Positions 1 through 12,100 of a stretch of DNA of 64,000 nt are shown piece by piece (the stretch's first letter is position 1; each line of letters begins with the position of its first letter). Below the pieces are notes generated by a model that saw only the letters and a list, made by a program, of their open reading frames with translations, was not told where the DNA came from and made no database searches. The stretch comes from Hsuehochloa calcarea (lineage: Eukaryota > Streptophyta > Magnoliopsida > Poales > Poaceae): assembly GCA_036346395.1 (NCBI GenBank), contig CM070599.1:8981232-9045231 (forward strand), written 5' to 3'. Both the position numbers and the translations under genes were made by a program.

Positions 1-1539
1 AGCAACAGCCTCATACCCAACCGGATAAGAAATCGTCGGACCATTCACGCGCACGTCGGGCGGGCGATGGCATTGGCGTAGTGTGGCAAGCGCGCGAGCA
101 TGCGCGTGTGTTCTTCTTTTACTTGCTTCAATTAGATAAGATCAGCTCCATATTATAAGTTGGTCTCCTTCTACCTAGACTAGTAATATGGTACTAAACT
201 TCTCACCTTCCACCATGCATGAGGGGACATTTGAGATTTTTCTAGGATTTATGAAGAATATTATTTCGACGAAGCCCCAACATATAATACACAAACTATA
301 TAATGAATTACATTATATGTTATTCTCAGCAATCAATAGTCAGCAGCCCACTGATACAAATTATATTTTGTGATGTCGACTATACTAGAAATATACAATT
401 TGTTCCATTTGAACCTTTACTCTGTCATTTAAAATTTTATGTTAGAATGTGTCATTTAAATTCTCACCTTTATACACACTCGATTGCACCTTCAGTATAA
501 TTTTTGTAAGATCGCGGATTTATTCTCAGCCTCCATCTTTCTATACATGTGGTAAGGAAATACAATCGCGCGCATATATGGTGTGCATATATGGTGTTGT
601 GTGTGCATGTGCATCTCCTTTGTAATTGGAAAAAAAATTACACTCCATCATCCAAATTTTGACTGAGCCACTGGCCAACATGGGACGTGATGAAATTAAG
701 GTTAATTTATTCGTGTGGATAAAACATTGATTCTTGGAGATGGTGTAGTTTGCAAAATCGTGTTTGAAACCTCGGTGACGTTCCTCTCTTCTATGCCAGC
801 CACCCTAAGAAATTTCTCAACAGAAGAGGCAAATATGGGAAATTCAGTAATAGATTTTTTTTCATCATAGTGTGTACCACTTATCTGAAGAGAAGATGGT
901 AATATGGTACAGATGCTCTCCGCCCTGTCGTGCTATGTAATTTTCTCATGAAAATTAGCTCATTAGCAAAGAAGTGAAATTAGAAAAAATAACATTGCAA
1001 AAGAGCTCAATGACATTGCAACCACCGTCTGTCCAAAAAATTTCTTCAAATTTCTTTGAAAGCAAATAAGTACCTTCAAGACCCTTCCTCTCAACTCGAG
1101 CTGTCACCGATATACTCATCCTACCACTACCGCTGCAAGTTTATTTGCCACTATAATCACTTGCCCACCTTTCACAATTCTTTCGTGTTATTTTTTATAT
1201 GGTAACCTTGAGAAGTTTGAAAATACAAAAATAACAATGTACTAATATGAGTGTTATTTTTTATAGTTAACGCCGTTGTAGTGTTGGGAGTAGAACTTCT
1301 TTAATATTCTAGTTTTACTTCTTCGCAACTCCATGGCGAGCTAATGTCAACTAGTACTCTGGTTTGACCGTGGTGAATGGTTCCGAGAGACAAACCTCTT
1401 TTCTGAGACGTCGATCCTACCGTCTGACGGCTCACAACACCTTCGGATCCGTGCCTAGGTCGCAGTGCCCCAGCCTACCTCTCTTCCCTTCCTTATCGTT
1501 TACCTCGGTCCTTCGAGGGGAACGAGCGGGGTTTGCGCA
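1..1539. other. Upstream flank of the phosphatase gene
   Basis: AT-rich DNA with no coding region I can support. The last 150 bases or so before the ATG at 1540 are CT-rich (around 1470-1510), typical of a plant 5' untranslated leader. I could not identify a convincing TATA box at the right distance. The T-rich tracts near 1190 and 1255 are the nearest candidates but are not specific. Confidence 0.5.
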
Positions 1540-3157
1540 ATGGAGGATGAGGATTTGAGCGGCAGCTCGCCGGCGACGCCCATCTTCCGGAACAGGTACT
1601 GGATCCTCCGCCACGGCCGCAGCGTCCCCAACGAGCGCGGTCTCATCGTCTCTTCCCTGGTACAAATCCGTCCATCCCATGTCGCTATCTTTTCCTTCCC
1701 CAAGAATTGCTAATCCAATTCAGAGTTTCGGTTGATGCGATCTTCCTTCGGAACTGTTCTACTGATGGTAGGAGAACGGCACGAAGCCGGAGTTCGGGCT
1801 GGCACCGCAGGGCGTCGAGCAGGCGTGCTCGGCCGGCGAATCGCTCCGGAAGGTATCGAAATCGAATTGGTGTGTGTTTTTTTTCGCGGTTGTGTCAGTG
1901 CCGTGGCTTCTTGGATGGGATGTGCAGTAGTGACTTGGGGAAGCGATTTTGTGCGTGCAGGAGCTTGAGGAAATGGGTGTACCTGTGGATTCTGTCAAGA
2001 TCCGTTATTCGCCGTTCTCACGGACCACAAATACGGCCAGAGTGGTCGCCGGCGTGCTGGGCGTCCCCTTTGATGGTCCTAGCTGCAAAGTGAGTGTTTT
2101 AATCCTGGATGAAACCTTTGTTGGATGTTAAGCGAGAGATGATGGTAATGGATTGCATGTAAAACTTCTCAATATGTCTTGGCCGGCTAATTGTTTGCTT
2201 AGGAATTTGAATGTGTGCAATGCATGTAATTTTGATTGGATTTTTTAATGTTCCAACCTTTTGTATGTATGACCGGGGATATAAGCTTTGGATTCTGTCG
2301 GGCATGATATGAACCTTGAATGTGGAGTAAGATTTATAATTACTTATTCTTCATTCGCCTTCCAAAAAATAGCTATAATTGAACAGGTAATTTATACGAG
2401 AAAAGGAGATGAAGTCTATACACCCATGTGTTGTGTAAGAAAAAAATATGCGCAACCACAAATTTCTTCTTGCGGAAGAAGGCCTTTTAAAAAGACAAAT
2501 AAAGTCCATTTGTTTCCCCGAATCAAGAGGTAGTAGTCCTGCCACCTCTTATTTCTGCAAAATATAAACTGAGCAAATAAAAAACTATGTATAATTCGTT
2601 TTGTTACTTCCTCTTTTAATTTTCTGTGCATGTTTTAGAGAAGTCACAATAAGTACTAGTGCACTACATAATGGTCATATTGTAGAACACGATTACTGCC
2701 AACAAAATCTATAAAATTATCAGCCAAAAAAAGACCTGTAAAACAAACTAAGCATGAAAACTGTTCCACCTGAAAACATCTTTGTAGCCTAGATGATGAC
2801 AACCCAATTCTTTACTTTAATCATTGATCATGAACATCATCGTCTTTGAAATATTGTCTGCATGGCCTAAATTTTTCTTATATGAACTTATAACCATCCA
2901 AAGGTAATTAATAGTATACTGAAATCCATCAAAGTTGCTTCAGTATTATAGTGTAAAAGGGAGCAATTTCTTCCTGACACACCTTTTGTATTTACAATGT
3001 GCTTTTTTAAGTTAATAATTTTCCAGTGAAGGCTCCCAGATCAATGTCTAGTGATCTTGATCATCTTGTGGCCTCATGAAAATTTCTTTTACAGGCAGCC
3101 GTAGAACTCCGGGAGCGTTATTTTGGACCATCATATGAGTTGCTTTCACATGAGAAG
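1540..3157 (+). CDS. Phosphatase exons 1-4 (N-terminal catalytic half)
   Basis: Four compact exons of 120, 81, 129 and 63 nt, all in phase 0, encode residues 1-131. Exon 1 carries the catalytic motif WILRHGRSVPNERG. Exon 2 carries the conserved LAPQGVEQA stretch that follows it. Exon 3 carries YSPFSRTTNTARVV. Exon 4 carries LRERYFGPSYELLSHEK. Splice sites are clear: donors at 1660, 1853, 2090 and 3158; acceptors end at 1771, 1960 and 3094. All four exons are open and look intact, in contrast to exon 5. Confidence 0.9.
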
Positions 3158-6100
3158 GTGAGTTTTTACTCAACTATTAAACTGTGTAGATTCTTTTTTT
3201 TTTTTAATTAGAAGTGAATGAACATGCCTATCATATGGGCATCAAATGAGACCTATTTTGACCAATAACATTTTCCTATCTTTTAACAAATGTGATGATC
3301 AACTTCAACTAGCATTTAAAGCACTTAAATAATTTTCCTATCTAGTTATCTATCTCGGCTGTTATGTTGGACCAATACCTATTCCCCTGTGCTTTTGTTG
3401 TATGCTTCAGAAGTTGATTTTTTTCCCCTCTGTGTGCATGCTTGAGCTAGATCATATGAAATAGTTCACCCTTAATTATAGCATCAACGTTCAGTTTTCG
3501 ATAGTGTCGTGATTCATTTGTGGTATTTCTGCCATTTGCTAGCACTGTGTTTTACATTTTGTGTGCGACTGTTACATTTCTAGTTGCGGCAGAAACCGAT
3601 ATGAAAACATAATAACCTGTAGGCACATGATATACAGCAAAAGTGATGTTGTTAGTCACTGAGTCCTGTTGTATTGTGCATGTATGTGCACATGGCCATG
3701 ACCGGCACTGTCCGGCTGGCCGTATGAGCCCATGGGAATGGGTCATGCACATGAGACAAAGGCAGCAGCCGTGACAACCTCCTCAAGCGTGGCTTACGAT
3801 TGAGTAAAGTTAGTTTAGTTGGTGCATGCATGTTTGGGGTAGTTCCGATTATGTAGGTCCATTTAGTTGGTGTCTTATCCAATTGTTAGCTAGTTAGTTA
3901 GGCTGTTAGGGTCCATCCACCTCTATATAAGTGGCATACGGTTTGTCAATTGTAAGCAATGAAGATGAATTAATCTAGTCTCTCTCCTAAGGTTCTTCTC
4001 CCTCATCTATAGTCTGCCTCTCATCCAATGAAGCCGACGCCATCCGGCTGTCCTCCCTGCAGTGTTTACCCTGTAATGATCCAAGGATCATTGCACCTGT
4101 AATTATCATATCAATATTTGTAGGAAACTATTTAAAAGGCCAGGATTTCTTTGTTCATCACTTTCTGAGTGCAATTCTTCCTTACACAAGTATAAATTAG
4201 CAAGGATATTGAGTTTATGGTATAGGAGTATAGTACACTATAACATCTCCTGGTGCTGTTCAGCAAGGGATTGACAAGGGTTATGAGACGAAGTTCAATG
4301 CATCTGACTGATCTCTGAATTGAATGAATCACTTGTATCTCATTTCCTAACTTCACTCAAGCACGCACCTACCAAGGCCCAGTCTTTTAGTCCACACTAT
4401 CTAGATACCTAATAGAAGCCAAAATCTTTTGTTTACAAATATTTTGTCTTGCCTTATGAACAGAATTATAAATCTCCACAGGTACGAGTGTCTATGTCAT
4501 CCTTGTTTGGCTCATTCAAATTAAGTCCTAAGTTTACAGAATCTTCATAGGGTTATAAGGTATAATGAATGCATTGAAAGCTAATAGTCTTCTTATCTCT
4601 CAAATTCTTTGAAGCTCCATGCTTGTTGTAAGCAAAGAAAGAGTGGAAGACATTTCAGCTTGCCCAAGCCATTCTTTTGAATTCTGTTTCTCTAGTTTGT
4701 TGTCTATTACTAAGCCTTTATTAGTAATTTCTTCAGGAATAATTGGGAAAAAAGTTATCTCCTCAAGACCTCAACTAAATATACATTATGTATCAAGTGC
4801 AAGTGTTGATCCTGGTCATACACATGTTGAAGTAAATGTTAAAATGCAGGGCAGCAAATAAGTACCTAACTATGTCGCTGATATGTTACCTAACAGTATT
4901 TTCTTGTAAAATTTCAATTAAGACATGAGCTACTATGATTGCATTTTTTTTGGCCATGATATGCTGCATGGAAAATAAGGGGAAGGACATGAAAAGGCCA
5001 AGCAAGTGTGTACCAGTGTTACTTGGACACAAACACGGGTGTCAGAATCTGACTCGGATTAGTGTCTGATTCGGCAAGCTCTAGAAAATAGGATTCAAGG
5101 ATTTGTCTAATATATATTCTATTATCTTTAAAAACTAAAATAAAATAATTTACGCAATGAAATATTTAATTTATGTACACTGCCACAACACTATATAACT
5201 GCTACAAAAGATCCTAGACACTGTTAATATCACCTAGTCACAAGAAAGACAAGCTACAACTACTCACCATTTTAAAAATGGTAGCAAAAACTGTCCAATA
5301 CCTCGTTAGATGTAAACATAAATAAAGTACTACAACTGAGGTCTCTTGTAGCATTCTTCTCCCTCTATTCCTTCTCATTAGACCAGCCTCACTCTCCTTT
5401 GTATGCCTCTTCGACCAAGCACTACCACTCCACCCTCGAATCTACTTCCTGTAACAGCTCTCTAAATCACGCCAGAGCAACAACATCTCTTTCTGTAACA
5501 TCCCATTTTTGTGACTGCTTGAGTAAAGTTCAAATTTGAGTTTGAATTCTGTTTGTGTATTCGTCCCCTCTCAAATTCAAAATTTGCAAATCTCCAAAAA
5601 CCCCTTTTCGGGCTCAGCCTATTTTCCCCTGCCTCCCCTGGCACAGACTGGAATGCGCCATGCCACCCCCACCCACGCCCAGGCGCACCCAGCCGCACCG
5701 CAAGACGCCCATACCGCGCCGCTTTGTCCGGCCAACGCTAACGCGCCGCAAGATCCCTATGTGTCGCCAGTGCGCCATAGTCCTCGCACGAGCTAGCGCC
5801 ATGCCCAGCCCTCTCTCCTCCTCTCGATTCACCGCGACACTCGACCCTCGCCACCGTGGCGCGCCGCCCGCCCGCCTCACCACGTAATCGCTATCGCGCC
5901 CGTCGCCTCCGCGCCTTCAATGTCGGTTGCGCTGCACGTCGAAACCGTGCCGCCACTATTCAAGCACTATGACACGCCGCGTTCTTCGGTGTGCCACAAC
6001 GGCCACATCCCACTCCCGCGTATCGGTGCCACCCTTGACCCCCCTGCCTCCCCCTCTTTCCCCCTTCTACATCGAGCCACGTTGAGCCAAGGCGCAAGCG

Positions 6101-9100
6101 CCATTTCCAGCCGCTGCGTCGTCGTCACCGTTTTCGCCACCTGGGTGAGCTCCTTTCCCCACCACCGCATCACCTCATGTTCCGAGCTTGACGAACTTTC
6201 CCCCCACTTGATTTCCCCTTTTGTTCACAAGAACCCGCCGAAGAAGATCCCAGCCAACATCGCCAATCCCGCCGTCGCATCGTGTCCAGTGGGTGAGTTT
6301 TTCGCCAAGTGGACTGTGTCACGACGCGTTCCCGGTCATCCTCCACCTTTTCCTCCTCTCAATTCGATAGATTACTCGCCGTGGAGCGCCGCCGCCGCGA
6401 GCCTGTCTTCTTCACCATCGACTACCGTCGCCCTGTTGCCTCGGCCACTTTTCGGCTCCCCGTTCGGCCCTGCACCTTCCCCATGGCCACACGTCGCTTG
6501 CCTCCCCGCGCCACTGCATTGCCGCGCCGCTCGTGTGCCCGTGTGACGCCGCGCTGCCCTAGACCCTCTCCGGCGTCGCCGTCGCCACCCGTGGGACCGC
6601 AACCCACATGGGGTTCCATTTTTTGGCCACCGGCCATGCCGCCACCGCCGCCACCCCGAGTTGCTCGAGCTTCCTCGCTCGCTCAGATTGTGCTCTCTGT
6701 TGATTGCTTTGAGTCAATGACATGTGGGTCCCTATGTCATACTCTTGTCCTTTTCTCTTTCTCTCCTATCACTAGCATGTGGGGCTAAGAAGTCATACTC
6801 TGTGGTTGTTGCTATGAAAAATCAGAATGGAATATTCTAGGAATATTCCTCTCCTTTGCAATTTTCAACAATTTTTCTTCTGGCAAAACTTCCAAGTGTT
6901 TGTTCTCTTTCATACGAATTTCGAATCACTCGATTCTTGTTTTTAAAATATTCTAAATTCAAGATCTATCTGTTGGCAGTGGTTTTGTTTAATTTGGAGT
7001 TCATTTGAATTTTCTTTGTATTTATTTGCTTTGCTCGTTTGTTTGTTCTTTTTCCGGTGCGATCGTCCGAGTAGAGTACGAGGACGCGGAAGCGCCCTAG
7101 TTCGAGCAAGTGCAAGAATTCCAAGACCCACCAGCTTTTCAGTCGGGCGAATCAACATTTGATCATATTGAACCTACATTTGTGTAAATTTATATTCATT
7201 TAAATTATCAAATTGCATGCTTTTTCTTATGCAAATGTATATCAAACTTTAAGGTAGTTACATGCCAACTTGATACTTAAGTATTATTATACCACCCCTT
7301 GACATTTGAATCACATGATCCTTGTCATCCTAGATAATTTATTGGTATCTTTACTAGCTATAGCTATAGGTTGTATTTAAGCATCTTGCTAGTCTTGCTT
7401 AAGTATCAGAGTATTAATTGCCCTAATCATCTTTTAATCATGAAACTTGTTTTGGGCAGACATGGAGGGAAAGGACTAGTATATTTGAGATAACCTAATT
7501 TTATGCTTCTCAAAACCCTAACAACTTGCTGTTACCGCATCTGGACGGATGGTATGATGGTTGATGCGGATGTAACACGAGAAATGGTGGTATGTGGTAT
7601 GCACCGTCCAGATAATTTTAAGGACTTAATCCTATGATGACCTCCTAATGTAAAACAGTGCAACCACAAGTCTATAATGGTGTCGACTTGGCTAAAGAAT
7701 TTGCATCCATCAGTGCGAGTTGCACCATTGGAGTGACCAACGAGTCGTGTTGCTGGTTGTAAGCCGTCGTAGACACAGGTTGTGTCGCTGGTGTAAGGCG
7801 TCGTGTGGCGCAAAAGGGTGTCTGGGTGTGGTAGATGTAACAACCCTTAGATGAAATCTTAGCGGGTGTAAAGGCATTGTGATGATCTTCTTGATTCATA
7901 TGTCTAAGGAAGCGTGTGATACACAACAAGCTGATTATCTCTTGTGGGTAAAGTGTATAGTCTCTGTAGGGTATAAACTGTTCGAATAACCGTACCCACG
8001 GTCAAGGGCAGGCATGGGAACTAGCTCGAGTTAGTTTCTATTTTACAAACCTTTATGGGTAGGATGGAAACTCGTCGGGTGGATGTAACCCTAATTTTGG
8101 ATCTTTCCTAGGTGGAGGTAACCCAGTGTTGTTAATTGGGTGGATGTAACCCTAGTAATAAAAAATTAAGCATATGGTGGATGGAATCATGTAACAGGTG
8201 GATGGAACCTGCACCGTTATAAATATTGCACACCCTTACTCTCTTTAAAATATAGTTTGGTTAAAATGCTAAGTCATATGAGTTTCTAATTATGGTAGTT
8301 AAAAATGTTGTTTTTAGCAAATAAAAGAAGCTGAGCCATTCTTGTTAAACCTTGCATGTATAATTATTACATCCTGTATGTTGGCTCGCGGAGCACTGTT
8401 GCTTGTGCTCACTCTCGCTCCCTAAATTCCTCGGAATCCGTGGACCTAGGGAACTACGCTTATCACAATGTTCCAGGAGCTGATGGCGAAGAAGACAGTG
8501 GAGATTAGATTAGGCTCTTGTAGTCCAGGTCTCACTCTAGTCTAGCCGGCTATGTGGTGTTTGCTTACACCAATATTATCTAAGTCTTTAGGTAATATTG
8601 GCCGTACACAGGTTACCCCAGTCACTTGCCTGTGGTGAGATGTACCTTCCCCTTTTGCTTCTGCTACCACTTTCGCTTTTATGTAATATATCCTTTTGGC
8701 CTAATCGGTCTTATTGTAAACTCGACCCGATGCGGTCTATGTGAACTCTGATGTTTTGTAATTAATGTATGGTACGATTTACTTACGTTCTATATGAAAT
8801 GATTCAATGATATATCGTAAGTATTATCTATCGATCCGAGGATCGCAAGCGAAGGATTCACAGAGGATTCGGAGTGGCTAAACTGGGTCCGACACTTTCC
8901 TCTCTTCCTTCTCGCAATAGATCTATCTAAACACCAACATCAAGCTAGTTTTTCCTTCGCTTCTCACAAGAACTTTCCATGGGGTGTCGATATGTGTCGC
9001 AAGGAGTTTGACACGGTCGATATAGGATGATTATCGATGTGGCAAAAAAATTGGACTCGCATGCCCGTAACACCGTGTGAACAAAACTTGATCATTAGTA

Positions 9101-12100
9101 CAAATTTCGTTATTCTACTCAAGAAAAACCCTCCAATCTATAGCACACTGTTAATTTTGTTGTTCTTATGATCTTATTATATTTTATTTCATTTACTAAA
9201 TCGACATGACGTGGTAGTATGCAGAGGTATGGGCGATAGATGAAGCGGACCTTGATGGCTCCGAAGGTGGAGAGAGTGTCGCAGATGTTGCTAGTAGACT
9301 TGCAACCATGCTGTCTTCTTCGACTTGAGTTCTATGGGTACTTGTACTTGCATATATTAGAATTCGATGATATATCTGCTTTATCATGTTTTGTTACATG
9401 TTTTGTCGTTACGTTGTCACCAAAATCCATACCGATAGACCCGGATATTGTATTTGATCATCTGTGTTTTCAGACGTCACTCAGAACTTATCGCGGTCAC
9501 GCAACTAGGCTTCTACCGCCACCACCGTGTTCGTGCCCTCTTCATATGTGAGGATGGGGAGGTTGGCCATAGACCACTTGGAATGGCGTGTCGCAAGAGC
9601 AAGATGACATGATGTGTTGTAGCAATATTCCGCCCATGGAAGCCATTCCAACCATTGATAGGCGATCACCGTGAGGCAATGAAGGTACATGGCGATGACC
9701 TTATTGACCGCTTCGATCCGATCGCTTGACCGGGATGAAAGACCGAATGAGGCGGAGGCAAACACCGGACAAGCGAAATAAATCTTCCAACAATTGCTTG
9801 TGAAGACAGGGTCGCGGTCACTAACAATCGAATGTGGCATCCCGTAAAGACGAACAATGTCGTTGAAGAAGGCCCGAGGGACGGAGGTGGCCGTGTATGG
9901 GTGCCCTAATGAAATGAAGTGGGTGTATTTGGAGAAGCAGTCAATGACGGAGAGGATGATGGATTTTCCATGTATGCAAGGCAACCCTTCTTCGACGAAG
10001 TCCATTGAAATATCGGCCCATACGGTAGTTTGCAGACTCGAGACGTCAGAACAACCCGACGAGATGGAGATGTTCAGTCTTGTTATGCTGGCATATCACA
10101 CAAGCGTGCACATAATCTTGAACCTGCCTTGCGCGTGGGACATAAAAATCTATGCGCAACCTATGGAGGGTCTTATGTATACCTTCATGGCCGACATGAG
10201 CTATTGCCAGGATGGCCAGCATGGACGGAGAAGTTGGCACGAAGATGCGCCCATTGCGCGGTAGGAGGCCCTCGGCCATGGGCCAAGGCGCACCCAACTG
10301 CAGCCGATTGCAGATGGACTGTAGCTTGGTCGGCGGCACCACTTCGCGGCGCAGATCATCGAATAAAGAGAAGGATGTCATGGAGAGAGCACATGCTGAG
10401 GCGTGCTCAGCGTCGTGGTGAGAGAGAGCGTCGGCGACGAAGTTGAGGCGGTCTGAAGCAGATTCAACCGTGAAATTGTAGCGAACAATTTGCTTACCCA
10501 CTGATGTTGAGGGATAGTGGAAAGACGTAGATCCAGTAGGAACTTCATGCTATAGTGGTCGGTGCGTATGGTGAAGACACGTCCCCAAAGTTACGGACAC
10601 CAATGACAGACCGTGTGAACCAAGCTGATGAGCTCGCTCGAAGTCGATGAGCTCGCTCAGACGCGCGAGTTTAGCATGGCGCACCGCAATGGGTTTGCTG
10701 AAGAAGGCCAATGGTCCGGTGCCTTGGTGCAACACTGCACCAAAGCCCGTGCCCGAGGCGTCACACTCGACGATGAATCCTGGTGTGAAGTCCGGTAGTT
10801 GTAGTACCGGTGTTGTGGAGAGAGCCCCCTTAAGTGCCTGAATGGTCTGGTTCGCCACCTCAGACCATTGGAAGGACCCCATGAGGAGTTTGGTGAGAGA
10901 CATCACAATGATGTTGAAATCGCGAATGAACTTGCGGTAGTAGCCCGTGGGTCCTAGAAAACCACATAATTCTTGGGCCGAGAGTGGTGTGGGCCAGGTT
11001 TTCATGGCCGTCACCTTGTCCTCATCCATGGCGACGCCGGCGGCGGAGATGACATGGCATAGGTACACCACGGATGGAGCCCCAAAGATGCACTTGGAAC
11101 GCTTGAGATGGTGGTGATGGCGCATGACAAGCAGTACGGTCCGAAGATGTCGTAGATGCTCCGACCAAGAGGAATTGTATATCAAAATATCATAAAAAAG
11201 ACGAGCAAAATGGCGAAGATATGGTCGTAAGATCTCGTTCATCAAGGCATTGGTGAGGCCAAAAGGCATCACGAGGAACACGGCGCCCATCTTTGGGTTC
11301 GTGGCGCGCCTTCTCCACGTCCGCGGGGTGCATGCGCACCTGATGGTAGCCAGAGCGGAGATCAAGCTTGGATAAGAAACGAGCACCTCGTAGTTCATCG
11401 ACAACTGGTATCAGGAATTTGTCCTTGATCGTGCGGTAATCGACGCAAAAGCGCCACGTCCCATTGTGTTTCTTAACAAGTAAGACCGGCGATGAAAGGG
11501 CTGGACTGCTAGAATAGATAGTGCCTTGTTGTAGCATGGCCACACTAGCGTTCAAGCTCATCCTTCTGGAGGTGAGGATAGCGATATGGCCTGACTACCA
11601 CTAGTGCCGAACTTGGAAGAAGATGGATTCGGTGGTCAAGATGGCGCGCTGGTGGAAGGCCCACTGGTTTTGCAAAAAGGCCCTCAAATTCCAATAGCAG
11701 GTCGTCCAGAAGTACTAGGGATGGCAATTGTGCCCGATTACCCATGTGCCCGCGGGTGAATACCCTATTAGAGGCGGGTATGGGCGTCTTTCTTTGCCCA
11801 CGGGTATGAAAACGGGCACAATTCCTTACCCATCTGCAAGCGGTATGGGCATAGGTAAGCTCCACCCGCACTGCGCCGCCCCGATTACCCGTGATCTACC
11901 CACATGTGTAAGAAATTATATCAATTTGTATTTGTATTTTATTTGTTAAACTTGATTAGTTGTCTTGTCGAACATGATATGTGAATTGTGATGAACTTTA
12001 TTAGTTGTTGAATGCGTGATGCACCATTGATGTGTGAATTATAATGAACTTGATGTATGCATTGCTCGTGGGTAACAAGCATGTACGTGGGCGATGGGTA

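Noticed and set aside
1707..2093. 128-codon plus-strand open frame
   Set aside because: Out-of-frame shadow over exons 2 and 3 of the phosphatase gene and their introns.
4619..4861. 80-codon frame as the missing phosphatase exon
   Set aside because: No family motif. The true exon was found at 9218-9337 with the EGGESVADVASRL signature.
5920..6546. 208-codon open frame as a host gene
   Set aside because: It is inside a solo LTR with defined ends. The composition is Pro/Ser/Arg-rich with overlapping open frames on both strands and no domain.
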